64,000 bases of DNA from Mauremys mutica (Eukaryota > Chordata > Testudines > Geoemydidae), in contig NC_059084.1 of the NCBI RefSeq assembly GCF_020497125.1, positions 12,241,501 through 12,305,500 of the forward strand, given 5' to 3'. Under the pieces are notes generated by a model. The model searched no databases and was not told the origin of the DNA. It was given only the letters and a program-made list of their open reading frames with translations. The translations under genes were made by a program, and so were the position numbers. This document shows, piece by piece, positions 46,986 to 57,264 of the stretch (position 1 is the stretch's first letter; each line of letters opens with the position of its first letter).

Positions 46986-48350
46986 TGTAGGGTGACCAGA
47001 CACAGGGAGCAGGGATGGGAGGAGGCGGAGTGGGGGGTTGTGGGAAGGGATGGCGTGGGGGCGGGGCGAAGCAGAACGGAGTGGGCTGGGGCCAGGTTGC
47101 TTGCTGCTGCCGGCGCCAGGCCCCTCACTAACTCTCCAGGCTGTCCTGGGCCCTGCGTATCCCTGAAGCGCAGGGCCCCCCACAAAGCACGGGGCAGTTG
47201 CCCAGGTCTGTCCTATGGACAGAACAGCTCTGCTTGCGCCCATTCTGCACACCACCAAAAATGGTACAAACCTGGCGCCCATGTTCTCACTGTCCTCTCC
47301 CTGCTTTGTCCCTTCACCCCCGCCCCAGCCCCATTGCGCCTCCATATCCTCCCTGGCAGGCGCGTCCCACTTCGCGCGCTGTGCGGAGTTCCAGCCCCTG
47401 ATCAGAGTGCTCAGCTTATCAACAGCCTGGCCGGCAGGCTCCTTCCTTCTCCCACGGCCTCCGCCTGGGCCGCCGCCCCAGGAAAGCCCAAGATCCTCCA
47501 GCCCGGGTCGCTGGCTAGGAGGAGCCGAGCCCTGCACGTTCCAAAGCCCCACACAGCGCTGGCATGGGAAAGCCTCTCCGCCCCTCAGCTAAGCTCTGGA
47601 GTGGGAGGGGGGGAGCGATTTCCATCCTGTTCCCACCCCAAACCTGCAGGCTCCACAGCAGCCCCCTGGGCAGGGACTTAGCACCCTCTTCATTCTCCCC
47701 TGTCCCTGCCCTGGGTCCTGCCCCCAAGAAGCGTAGGGTTGCTCCATCCCCTAGGCACCCTCCCCCCTGAGACACCTCTCTGGCAGGGTTCCATGAGCTC
47801 CTGCAGTCAGGTTCCCTGGGCCCTGGTGCACAAAGCATCCTTAGGGCTTAACTTCTTCCTGCCCGCACTATAGCCAGGGGACAGGAGGCAGCTGGGTTAT
47901 GTCGGTGGCCAGCAGCAGCCTGGAGGTGTTAGCTGCCTTTTGACACTGTGCGGGCAGGAAGGAACAAGCTGCTTCAAGCCATGGGAAGGATGGGGGAGGG
48001 ATGAGCTCTGCAAAGACACAGGCCATGGCACACACCCCCGCTCCCTGTGGCTGGAAGCAGCTCCGGTCCCTTCTCTCTTGCACTGTGCTGAAAGGCCACT
48101 CCAGGCCACATTCTAGTGTGAACCCTGGCAGAAATCGGGGGAGGAGGATGTGATCCTCCATGCCCCGCAAGAGTTGCCTCAAGAAGACGTGGTGCCAGGT
48201 ACCAGGAGAGGTGGATCCATCCTGGGGGCCCAGTCAGGCACAGAGGTCAGAGAGCTCTGGGCAGGGAGGGTCGGTCAGTCGGTCACACCTCCCTCCTCTC
48301 CCCCGGCCTCCCAGTGTGAGAGGTGTACGGGAGTGTGTGTGTGTCACCTC
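46986..48350. other. GC-rich island of unknown origin
   Basis: GC content jumps well above the neighbouring AT-rich DNA, with several CpGs (for example GGGGGCGGGGCGAAG and CTTCGCGCGCTG). It supports open frames up to 229 codons in several frames at once, the sign of composition and not of coding; the frames are Pro/Ser/Ala/Gly-rich without a domain. The left edge starts with TAGGGTGACCAGACAC, a terminus of the 17750 element family, but I find no partner end. It could be a CpG island, an unspliced exon region, or a repeat. Confidence 0.4.
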
Positions 48351-48489
48351 TCCCCATGTGAACCATAAAGCCTTAAAGATAACCTTCCCAGTGAAAATGG
48401 TACCAAAACCGACCCATTTCTGCAAAACGTTTACATTTTGGTGGAAACCCACCATGCCATGTTTACAGAGTCAGTTTTCAGGATAGATC

Positions 48490-49040
48490 CACATTTTTAA
48501 AACTTGGCCTTATACAAAGCACATGGTTCCAATCTGAACACACATCTCATGCAGCCATTCTAAGAGACATTAATGCTCATCTCTGTTTAGAGCACTGATG
48601 CTAAAGAAACTTTGGAAACTGAAAGCATGCAAGATTCAATTTATATAAAATGCATATAAAATCTCCAGGCTGCCTATACCTTTTAGGACAGCCCTTGGTA
48701 GTGTCAATAATTAGTCACAGAAAACCTCAGTAAGTTGGTCAGCCAACATACTGTACCATATTGTAGGGAGTTTGGAGGTTTAATATCTAAAAATGAAGGG
48801 TATTTTAAGCAAAGATTATGAATGATAGCTTTGCTTCCCTGAGCATTTTCCCTTGTATTAAAGAACAGGATTCATTTTGAAACACTGCGCAGATTTCCCT
48901 CAGCTGTTTTGTAATAGCCCTTTCCTTTTTAGAAGTGTTCAAATCATGACTGATAAACTGTCGTCGGAAACTACTTTGTGAAATACTGCAGTAGAATAAT
49001 TAGGAAAAATATTAAGATCAATTCCAAGGGGAAACAATAC
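48490..49040. other. No gene or repeat recognised
   Basis: AT-rich sequence between the GC-rich island and a MIR copy. No readable feature. Confidence 0.4.
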
Positions 49041-49044
49041 ATTC

Positions 49045-49300
49045 AGAGAGGAAGGATGGTCTCGTGGTTCTGGCACAGGTCAGGGGACTTGGGTGCAATT
49101 CCTAGCTCTACCACAGACCTGGGGCAAGTCACTTTCTCTGTGCCTCAAATGCCTCATCTGTAAAATGGGGAGAATTATGCTGTGTTTCCCCAACTCTTTG
49201 GCTACCTCGTCTATTTATATTGTAAGTTCCCTCAGGCAGGTGCAGTCTCAATGTTTGTACAGCTTAGGTGGGGATTTCTCGCTCCTGTTGTAATACAAAC
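49045..49300 (+). repeat. MIR/CORE-SINE, near full-length, plus 'tgtaagttc' tail
   Basis: GGATGGTCTCGTGGTTCTGG (A-box region), GTGCAATTCCTAGCTCTACC, GGGGCAAGTCACTTTCTCTG, TGCCTCAAATGCCTCATCTG and TAAAATGGGGAGAATTATGC follow the MIR order from 5' to 3'. TATTGTAAGTTCCCTCAGGC comes after, joining the MIR body to the tail module that occurs alone elsewhere in this window. Confidence 0.85.
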
Positions 49301-50013
49301 AACCGTTAAAGCCTTGACCCTGAATGACTTGCAACATAGGGACACAAAATAGTTGGGTAGAGCAAGGAAGTGCCAGGCAACCATCTAGGGTTACAAATGA
49401 GACTAGTGCGAGGCATAGTCCTCTGCACAAGTAGCACCCTTGCACACCTGATCGCTTACTCACAAAGCAGCCAGTAAATTAAAGGGTGAAGAGAACAAGT
49501 AGGAATCGGAGGTGGGTGTGGGACCTAAGTTTATGCACTGCCTTTTTATGAGACGTGACGCTATGTGCTATATTCTTGGAACTCATATGGTAGCCATGCA
49601 GCAGCTTTCTCATTCATGAAGGAATGAGATCCTCTGAACCCCCTATCCTGTTCTTTCCTTTTTGCCTTATACACACACAATACTCCAGGCAAGAGCCAGC
49701 CTCAAGGCTTTGTAAGGGAAATAGTGGGGCCAATTTTGAAATGTAATGGCCTAAGTTGTGTCCACAAAATTGTGCATACAGATCTCATGTTTACATGAAC
49801 AGGTGGGCCACTGGGCATACAATGAATGCTTGTGTGCACAGTTCACAGATGTCAGTGTGGAGCTCATATTGTTCCCTCTGGCCTCACAGAGATTGCATAC
49901 TTGCCTTGCTCCACTTGGAAAATTTGGTTTATTATCTTAACAAAAAAATGGAATAAAATTTTCCAAACATGCCTCTTCTACCCTCAGAAAGGGCTATTTT
50001 AAAATAGCCACTT

Positions 50014-51206
50014 TGGGCTAGATTCACAAAAGGACTTAGGCGCCTGCTATTTTAAGTGCCTAAATCCCAGAATCAGTCCCACTGGGATTCACAAAACTCC
50101 TGCTGAGCTGCCCCCAAACCCTGTAGGCACCTAAACTCCATTGGTGCCTAATTTTTTGCAGTAAAAGTTCTCTAGGCAACTACATTTTGTCATCTGAGCA
50201 TGCACACTGCTGCCGCCTTCTAGGTGTCCAGATGTCTAAGCCCCAGAGATACGCATGAACCAGGGAAGATAGATATTCCTTTGCCTAACTCATCTGCAGG
50301 GCCAGATCTGGTGAGCATGCTCAGACCTCACCTGTGGCCCTGAGAGGCAAGCTCACAGAAAATGGCCAGAGGAGGCACTCCCTCATAACTTTTAGCCCAA
50401 TGGTAAGGGTACTCAGTGCGGGAGAAGGGGTCTGAATAGGAATCTGCCACCTCTAGAGTGAGACCCCTAACTGCTGAGCTATGGGACATTCTGATGTGGC
50501 GGGCCCTAAGTCTCCTCTGTTGCAGCTGTCCCAATGTGGATAAATAATTTAAAAAGCCATCAGAGCTGGGGGAGTGGACCCAGGATCTCTGCCTCCTAGA
50601 TGGGTGCCCTAACCCTAGGGCTTTGGAGTCACACTTACTTTCTCTCTCTGGCCTAATGATTCATTATTTATGCACAGTGGAACAGTTTCAACAGGAGAGA
50701 CTGAGAAACCCTCATACAGAATATCTCAGAGCCCAGTGGATAGAGCACTCATGTGGGAGGTAGCAGCTCCCACCTCTAATCCCTTCTCAGGCTGAGGGTG
50801 GACTTCCACCATGGGTCTGCCTGAGTTAGAGTACTCAAAGGTTATGACAGAGAGGTCCTGCCCCATCTTCTTGCTACAACAGCATAGGCACCAAATACCA
50901 AGAGAGGGTTTGTGGCTGAGAATCCAAAGAAGAGGGAGGTGCCTTGCTGGTGCCTGGACTTTAGCACCCATCTCCCAGGCAGGGGCAGGGCTTAGCACAC
51001 CCGCTAGCTTAGGTGGGGACACTTCTAGCATGCTGGCTTTTGAGAATCCCATTCTAAAGTCCTCAACTCTCCCCATTCATTGTATAGGGACAGGGCCCAG
51101 TTGCCGAACTAAGGCTGTGTGAATAGCAGTGATTTTCTAAGCGCCTACAAATTAAGTGTGGCAATACTGAGCGTCCCCATGGCTACAACTCTTTGTAAAT
51201 CTCGCC
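50014..51206. mobile_element. Composite inverted-repeat element with tRNA-like modules
   Basis: GGGCTAGATTCACAAAAGGA at the left and, on the minus strand from the right, GGCGAGATTTACAAAGAGTT are inverted relatives about 1.2 kb apart. In between, tRNA-like pieces occur in alternating orientation: minus strand at about 50430-50490 (CCCATAGCTCAGCAGTTAGG), minus strand at about 50560-50625, and plus strand at 50725-50800 (AGCCCAGTGGATAGAGCACT). I could not read a target duplication, so the outer boundaries may instead belong to two separate foldbacks. Confidence 0.4.
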
Positions 51207-51596
51207 TTTTCTGGGATATCTGAAATGAGGAACTGTTGTTTTGATTCCGGCAGATTATAAAACCCTTTTGTTGGGTTCAAGACATTTTTGGTATTTTTTA
51301 TATTTCACAAAATTTCAGAACTGTGAAAAAAATAAATATTGATGTTAATTCCAATAAATCAATTTTGTGTTTTGTTTATTTTTATGCAGAGCAGAACATT
51401 TTCAACATAAACTCATCAAGAGGAACACCATGAAGCAAGCTAAGTTTTCTTTAACTACAGGAAACCAATTTCTACAAATGTTCCATGCATGTCTGTGAGT
51501 GAGTGGAAGTCTTGTGTGTGCTCACACCTGGCTTCCAAATATCAATGGACAAGTCACCTACTTAATTACCAACACCTTTTGTTTCAGCAGCCCTAA

Positions 51597-51874
51597 GGTC
51601 TGATCTACACACAAAGCTGCATCAGTTTAAATAAACGTGTATTTTTAATTGATTTAGTTAAATCCATGTGAGCCCCTGTATAGACATTTATATAAATTGG
51701 AAAATGGCTTTTATTTGTTCAACTTAAACCTATTCCTAATCAACTGAAACTAAATCAAATAAAGGTTTATATTTATTTAAGAATGTCCATGTAATCTTTT
51801 GTGCTGGTTTAACTAAATCAATTTAAAGTCACACTTTTAGTTTAACTAGTGTAACTTGCCATGTAGACACACCC
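51597..51874. mobile_element. Harbinger-like MITE, 278 bp
   Basis: GGTCTGATCTACACACAAAG at the left and GGGTGTGTCTACATGGCAAG from the right (minus strand) are inverted ends. Flanks are TAA and TTA. Interior AT-rich with AAATCAATTT/AATTGATTTAG inverted motifs. A partial neighbour with CCACACATGGCTTTACGCC begins at about 51885. Confidence 0.65.
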
Positions 51875-52439
51875 TTACAGGTGCAAGCTAAACCAATAAC
51901 ACCAGGTTAAACCCTGTGTCCACACATGGCTTTACGCCAGTTAAACTGGTATTCACATTGATTTTAGCAGAATTGATGCAATTTCTGTGCTTAGATATGC
52001 TTAAACGGGAGGGAGAGATTTGAGTTTACATTTTGGCTTTATCTCTAATTTCAACATTGGAAAACAATAATCCCCCCGCCCACCCTCCAACCCCTAAAAC
52101 AGAGAGGGGGGAACATCCATATGGTAATGTACTGCAGGAACAATATTCCACTCTGGGTTTTACCTGGCTAATGGTGTTAGCAAAAGAAATTGTTTCAAGT
52201 GAATTAACAAACAATGGACCTCCGTCCCACTATGACACATGTACAGATTTTGTTGGCAAACAGTTTAAACCGTGTGTCAGTTGCAGGCAATTCCTCCACA
52301 AGAGTTCTGAGTGAATGTGCATATAGAGTGTGGTGTGGTCTAGATCCCTTGTAATAGAGGATATGACTACTACAAATCACCTTGCAGCTGATTAGTCTAT
52401 ACGTGAAAATACAACTCAGGCATGTATGTTACAGTAGAT

Positions 52440-53580
52440 CATTGAGATGGCATCTGTAGGGTGAAGGAGGGTGAAATTGCCACGTTCCAGGGGAAATGAT
52501 TGAACCTGGGAAGCTCAAAGGCAATATTAATTGTTTTGCTAGAGTGAGACAGAGAGAAGATGAGGTTTGAAAAAAGTCAGGGACTCAGTCAGGTACAGAG
52601 AAGAAAGAAGGCTAAAGCAGATACTATGTAAAAAGTTACATATATATTCAGAAAATACTTAAAATCTGAGCCTAGGGACTGGTCATGAGCAAAGGTGAAA
52701 AACAGGTTTTCTGTCAGATGAGATGTTTATCCATCTATCTGTTGACATGTAAATTGAGTGTTGTCTCATTCACAGTGGCAATGGGCAATCATTAGCATTC
52801 TAAGTCAAATGCTAATGAAGAGCCGGTGGGAACTTCAGAAAGAAACTAACATGGTAGGGGCGCGGGAGAGGTGCACATTAAAGGTTTGCTCTCATATAGT
52901 TGTCACCCTTCATTGAGAATAGTGAGTTTACTTCATGAAAAAGAGGTCTCAGCCAGGCTTGGTTGAAAAAAGTTAGCAAGAAGTCTAGGTGTGATCATTT
53001 TCTTTAGACAGGAGGTTAACCTGTTAGTTTAGCCTCTCCAAAGCCTGCTATGCTTTTGTTTGATATGTAACCATTTGTCTCCAGTATTATTACTCACTAT
53101 GACTTCAGTCTCTATTCTTTGATAATAAACTTATCCTTGTTTTCACTATATATATATCCAAGGGCTGTGGTGTTAAGCACAGTGGTTGTCCTGAGCTGAA
53201 TTTTACAAGCTGGTGTGTACTGTTCCTTTCGGAATAGCAGGTCTGGCCTGGCAATTCTGTGAATGTTCAGTGCATTAGGGGCTGGACAGGGGAGGGAATG
53301 CTCTGAAGACTCAGGGATTAATGTGTACTTATCCCTATAGTAGAGAGAGAGAGAGACAAGGCTTGTAGATGCCTGGAAGGTCGTGAAGGTTGGTGGTTTC
53401 AGGGAACTGATCCACAGCAGGCACAGATAAATCCGCTTCATGCTAAGGACAGGAGGTGCCCCTGGGTACCGCTGGGGAGCAGCACGGTTGCTGCTATTAG
53501 TTGTCACCAATAGGCATTTTTTGTAGCGTAGGCAAGACTTGTGAGTGAAATTCACCCCAATGCACAGGATCCATGAAAAG
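52440..53580. other. Possible solitary LTR or other retroelement piece
   Basis: A canonical AATAAA lies at 53124-53129, followed by a U-rich stretch and then by 400 bp of moderate GC. This resembles the polyadenylation end of a retroviral-type LTR. No second LTR, primer-binding site, gag or pol is visible in the window, and clear TG...CA ends were not found. The 147-codon minus-strand frame at 53112-53555 runs against this signal and resembles no protein I know. Tentative. Confidence 0.25.
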
Positions 53581-53849
53581 TATACAAACCCCTTATGTCC
53601 TTAACCCCCAATGTTACCTAAACTTTAAGTGAGTTGCATCTGAAGACTGCATTAAGCCTCTCTGTCTGATGAGGGGAGGCATTCTACAGCTATTTGACTG
53701 AGTCTCTGAGGAACCAGAGAGCAGAACCAGAGAGAATATGGTTCATTTTGTCCTACAAAGAGCTCAGCATCTCCATACTTTAATTAGTCATTTCTTCTGC
53801 CTAGAAACTAGCAAGTGATCTTCCTATCACCAATAATTAAACTAGCTTC

Positions 53850-54035
53850 AACATTTCAAATGGAATTTTTTTTGCAAAAATTCAAAATTCTGGTAACAAT
53901 TTTTGCTGGTTTTGACCAGCTTACAGAGTGATTAGACTTTTTCAAATATTCAAAATTTTGGTGAGAAATGTTTGTTTAAAATTCTGGAATTTTTTCATAA
54001 ATATTTTTCATCTTTTTTGACCAGCTCTATTTATG
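53850..54035. repeat. AT-rich foldback family copy
   Basis: AAATTCAAAATTCTGG and TTTTTGACCAGCTCT mark the AT-rich family. The internal TTTGACCAGCTTACAG at about 53915 suggests two partial units. Confidence 0.45.
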
Positions 54036-54066
54036 AGGCAAACATCTCACCATACTTGACAAGAAT

Positions 54067-54383
54067 CGGGGCCAGCTCCAGGTTTTCTGCTGCCCCAAGC
54101 AGCGAAAAAAAAAAAAAAAGCCAATAGGTGGCACTTCGGCGGCAGCTCAATCGCGCCGCTCCATTCTTTGGCGGCAGTTCAGCGGCGGGTCCTTCACTCC
54201 CTCTCTTCCTCTTCAGCGACTCTTTGGCAGCAGCTCAAAGAGGAAGAGAGGGACTGAGGGACCCGCCACCGAATTCCCGCTGAAGACTCAGACATGCTGC
54301 CCCAAAAGCAGACGGAATGCCGCCCCTTTGTATTGGCCACCCCAAGCAACTGCTTCCTTAGCTAGTGCCTGGAGCCAGCCCTG
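54067..54383. mobile_element. Non-autonomous hAT-like transposon, 317 bp
   Basis: CGGGGCCAGCTCCAGG at the left and CAGGGCTGGCTCCAGG from the right (minus strand) are inverted ends. ACAAGAAT on the left and ACAAGAAC on the right are a 7-of-8 target duplication. The interior has an A15 run and a strong hairpin: CTCTCTTCCTCTTCAGCG against AAGAGGAAGAGAGG. Non-coding. Confidence 0.9.
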
Positions 54384-54494
54384 ACAAGAACTATAGGTAC
54401 CACAGGGCACCGTGTTACATATAAGTAGCCAGCCAGCCCCCAATCACTTGACAAAAACACAAAGTCAGATGTACTTAGATTTAACCATGCTCCA

Positions 54495-54652
54495 TTCATG
54501 TACATGGAGGCTCTCAATGATCTTTGAGAGTAGGTTAGATAAATGTCTATCAGGGATGGTCTAGACAGTATTTGGTCCTACCATGAGGGCAGGGGACTGG
54601 ACTCGATGACCTCTTGAGGTCCCTTCCAGTCCTAGAATCTCTGAATCTCATG
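54495..54652 (+). mobile_element. CR1 LINE 3' end, plus strand
   Basis: TTGAGAGTAGGTTAGATAAA, GTCTATCAGGGATGGTCTAG, then GGACTGGACTCGATGACCTC and TTGAGGTCCCTTCCAGTCCT with a terminal AGAATCTCTGAATCT. This is the classical CR1 3' end with its short-octamer-type tail, heavily 5'-truncated. Confidence 0.9.
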
Positions 54653-55308
54653 TATGCACACGTATAACATTGTCATGTATTTTACAGAGAAAGAAAGAGA
54701 AAGAGAAAGCTATTTCTCCTTCTCTGTGTTAAGTATGGTAGTTGCAAACTAATCTCACTGATGTTTGCACAGCAGTTAAAAGATGTAAATTTCAAACAGT
54801 ACAAAATAAAATAAAAGTAATTTCACTATTTTTGCACCGTACATTCCAGTGCGATTTTTTTGCATTTGTAATAAACTTGCAACTCTTATTTCTAATTAAA
54901 GTGCTCTTCAGAATTTCTGCCTGAAAAAGATTGTCCTCATGAGGCTAAGGAGATTTTTGCCAGACTTTCTCTATTGGGGGCATAGTTTTATTTTAGTTTT
55001 AAATCTGTGCAAACTCCAGTGACGTGATGATACCCAAAGATTTTAGTAGGACTGATAAAAAAATCTTTAATCCAAGCCCCTTTTTCAACAAAAAATTGTG
55101 GTTTAGACTAACCAAAAAAATTTGTGAGACTGCCTGCTTTCCTTGTAAATTTTCCATTTGTCATCTGACAACGGGTCAGTTTTCGGGAACAGAAAAAAAT
55201 TAAATTTTCAGCTTTCCAATGAAGATACATCAAAATTTTCCACAGGAACAAATAAGCATTTCCCAGCTAGCTGTGGATTTTAGTAAGCTAGACTAAAAAC
55301 CACAGCTT

Positions 55309-55338
55309 ATAGATAGATAGATAGATAGATAGATAGAT
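55309..55338. repeat. (TAGA)n microsatellite
   Basis: About seven TAGA units in tandem. Confidence 0.95.
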
Positions 55339-55369
55339 CCTTTTTCCAAGGAGATATTATATATATGGC

Positions 55370-55372
<3 letters not shown>

Positions 55373-55407
<35 letters not shown>
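55373..55407. repeat. (AG)n microsatellite
   Basis: An uninterrupted AG run of about 17 units. On the minus strand it gives the Ser-Leu repeats of a spurious frame. Confidence 0.95.
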
Positions 55408-55411
<4 letters not shown>

Positions 55412-55423
55412 ATCTTCACATCT

Positions 55424-55497
55424 AGCCCTGCTCCTGCTTCCATTGACATCAATCAGAAACCTCCCACTGACTTCAGTGGAATCGGATTCAGGGCTTA
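55424..55497. repeat. Foldback repeat, 74 bp
   Basis: AGCCCTGCTCCTGCTTCCAT and, on the minus strand from the right, AAGCCCTGAATCCGATTCCA are inverted relatives with TTGACATCAATCAG at the centre. Confidence 0.6.
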
Positions 55498-55519
55498 GGG
55501 GCATAGCATTTCCCTGGAA

Positions 55520-56340
55520 CTTCCAGCTTTAAATAAGAGCCATTGTGATGAAGTGAACTCAGTGTACCACAAAATTAGCTAGCCTGTTTGTCATGAAAAA
55601 AAACTAATTTTTAAAAACCTTGACCAGTTCTTCATCACAACCCATCATCATATATCAAAAAGTACTTATAAATATGTATAAGAAGTATTTCTCTCTCCTT
55701 TTTTTCTTTTTTGCAAGGAGAGGTTATCAATGCTTCAATTAATTAGGCTAATTTGCATCACAGACTACACATAATTAATTTGTTTGTTAAAAGCTTTCAA
55801 CGTTTTTTTCAGGAAGTGCAAGGGATCATTGATGAAGTTTGAAGACGTAATTAACAATAACAGATACCAATGCACATAATTGTAAAATGGTAGCAAAGAA
55901 GCCACTGACGAAGAGTCCAGTTCCACAATTAGGTTTGCATCAAGTCTTCTCCTTAAAAAGGTGTGTCTAGGCAGTTGTCAGTATTTACTTTTCTTTTCTG
56001 AGTGTAAAGCAAATCTTTATCATAGGCCAAGGACCTCGACTTTTATTATTATTTAAATAAATTAAAATTGCAAGATTAAGTCAATCTGCACTTATTTTAT
56101 GTAGGATCAAATTGTGGCATTTAGTCACTGGCGCCAGTAGTGGGTAGAGCTAAGCTACAATCCCCATAGGGAACACCAGGAGAGAGTCAAAGAGCAGCAA
56201 GTTGGTTCACTTGGGCCCTGTGCAAACTGTACCCCTGTTTGTACTAGAATGGTGCAGCCTGTTCCACTCATTGTAGCTGGCCTGTCTCCTTCACACCCTC
56301 CCCACAGGGACACGCCCTGGGACTGATCCAAAGCCTGCTG
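55520..56340. other. No gene or repeat recognised
   Basis: AT-rich sequence up to a MIR copy. No readable feature. Confidence 0.4.
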
Positions 56341-56344
56341 AGGG

Positions 56345-56600
56345 GAAAGGAGGGTCCAGTGTTTAGGGCACTGGCTCAGACCCATGTTCAGTTCCCTGTT
56401 CCACAATGGACTTTATTGGGTAAGTCACTGACCCTCTCTGCATCTCAGGTTATCTGTAAAATCTGGGTGATAATAATGCCGCCATACCTCACAGTGGTGT
56501 TGTGAGGATGAATAGATTGTGAAGCACAAAAGGTGCTATATAAGGAATAGGTATTATATTGTCATATTATTATATTATTAATTATTATTATTATTATTAC
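56345..56600 (+). repeat. Near full-length MIR/CORE-SINE with (ATT)n tail
   Basis: GGGTCCAGTGTTTAGGGCAC, GGGTAAGTCACTGACCCTCT, GCATCTCAGGTTATCTGTAA, CATACCTCACAGTGGTGTTG and TGAGGATGAATAGATTGTGA run in MIR order. AAAGGTGCTATATAAG and a TATTATTATT tail close the copy. The tail is probably an expanded 3' simple repeat. Confidence 0.85.
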
Positions 56601-56734
56601 TGAAATCAGTGAGAGTCTTTTCATTAATGTTAACAGGCTTTGGCTCAGGCCCTGAGAAAGCAGTCCCAACGCTCTCTTGTAACACTTGCACTGTGTGCAG
56701 AAGGGGAAGGATTCTCTTGCACGTGTTCTCTATG

Positions 56735-56890
56735 TGTTCGCATAAGGACGGCATTTTAGCGTAATGGGTAACTATAATCATCCCCATTTTAAATAATGGG
56801 AAATTGAGGTACAAAGAGATGAGTTGATTTCTCTGAAGGTCACACACAAAGAATTCAGTAGCAAGACCCACATGTGACTAAGCTGTGTGA
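56735..56890 (-). repeat. MIR/CORE-SINE fragment, minus strand
   Basis: CATCCCCATTTTAAATAATG, GGAAATTGAGGTACAAAGAG and GAAGGTCACACACAAAG are the reverse complement of MIR core landmarks. It faces the plus-strand MIR 140 bp upstream. Confidence 0.7.
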
Positions 56891-56924
56891 ATAGCTGATT
56901 CCTTGGTTCACTGGCCTATCCAAA

Positions 56925-57260
56925 AAAATTGAAAAATAAATAATTTTGGATTGCCCCTAAACAATTTTAACATTTTTCAGATAATCAAAAAAGCTGGCAA
57001 AAATGTCATTTCAGGTCAAATAGAATGTTTGGTGTTTTGCTGCTTTTATTTAACCTTTTTAAAATAAAAAGGAAGCAAAATTAAAAACAAAAAGTCATTT
57101 CAAAAGTGTCAGAATGAAGCATTTAGACTTTTTTTATTTTAAAAAATTTCTTTTTAATTTTTGACTGAAACAATTTGATGAATTCAACATGAGGTGGCAA
57201 AACTTTCTGGCTGACCCAAATCTACATTTTTTAGTGAAAGTGTTTTGTCTGAAAAACATC
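56925..57260. repeat. AT-rich foldback family copy
   Basis: CAAAAAAATTGAAAAATAAA on the left and AAGTGTTTTGTCTGAAAAAC on the right flank complementary A- and T-rich runs. Ends are approximate. Confidence 0.4.
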
Positions 57261-57264
57261 ACCG

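Noticed and set aside
46932..47838. Overlapping open frames of up to 229 codons on both strands
   Set aside because: They sit in the GC-rich island where stops are rare in all frames, are Pro/Ser/Gly-rich, and show no domain.
50725..50800. tRNA-like segment as a possible functional tRNA gene
   Set aside because: Only an A-box-like start is recognisable; cloverleaf arms cannot be completed and it lies in a repeat-rich unit.
53112..53555. 147-codon minus-strand frame
   Set aside because: No family motif and AT/GC-mixed context with a plus-strand AATAAA; probably chance.
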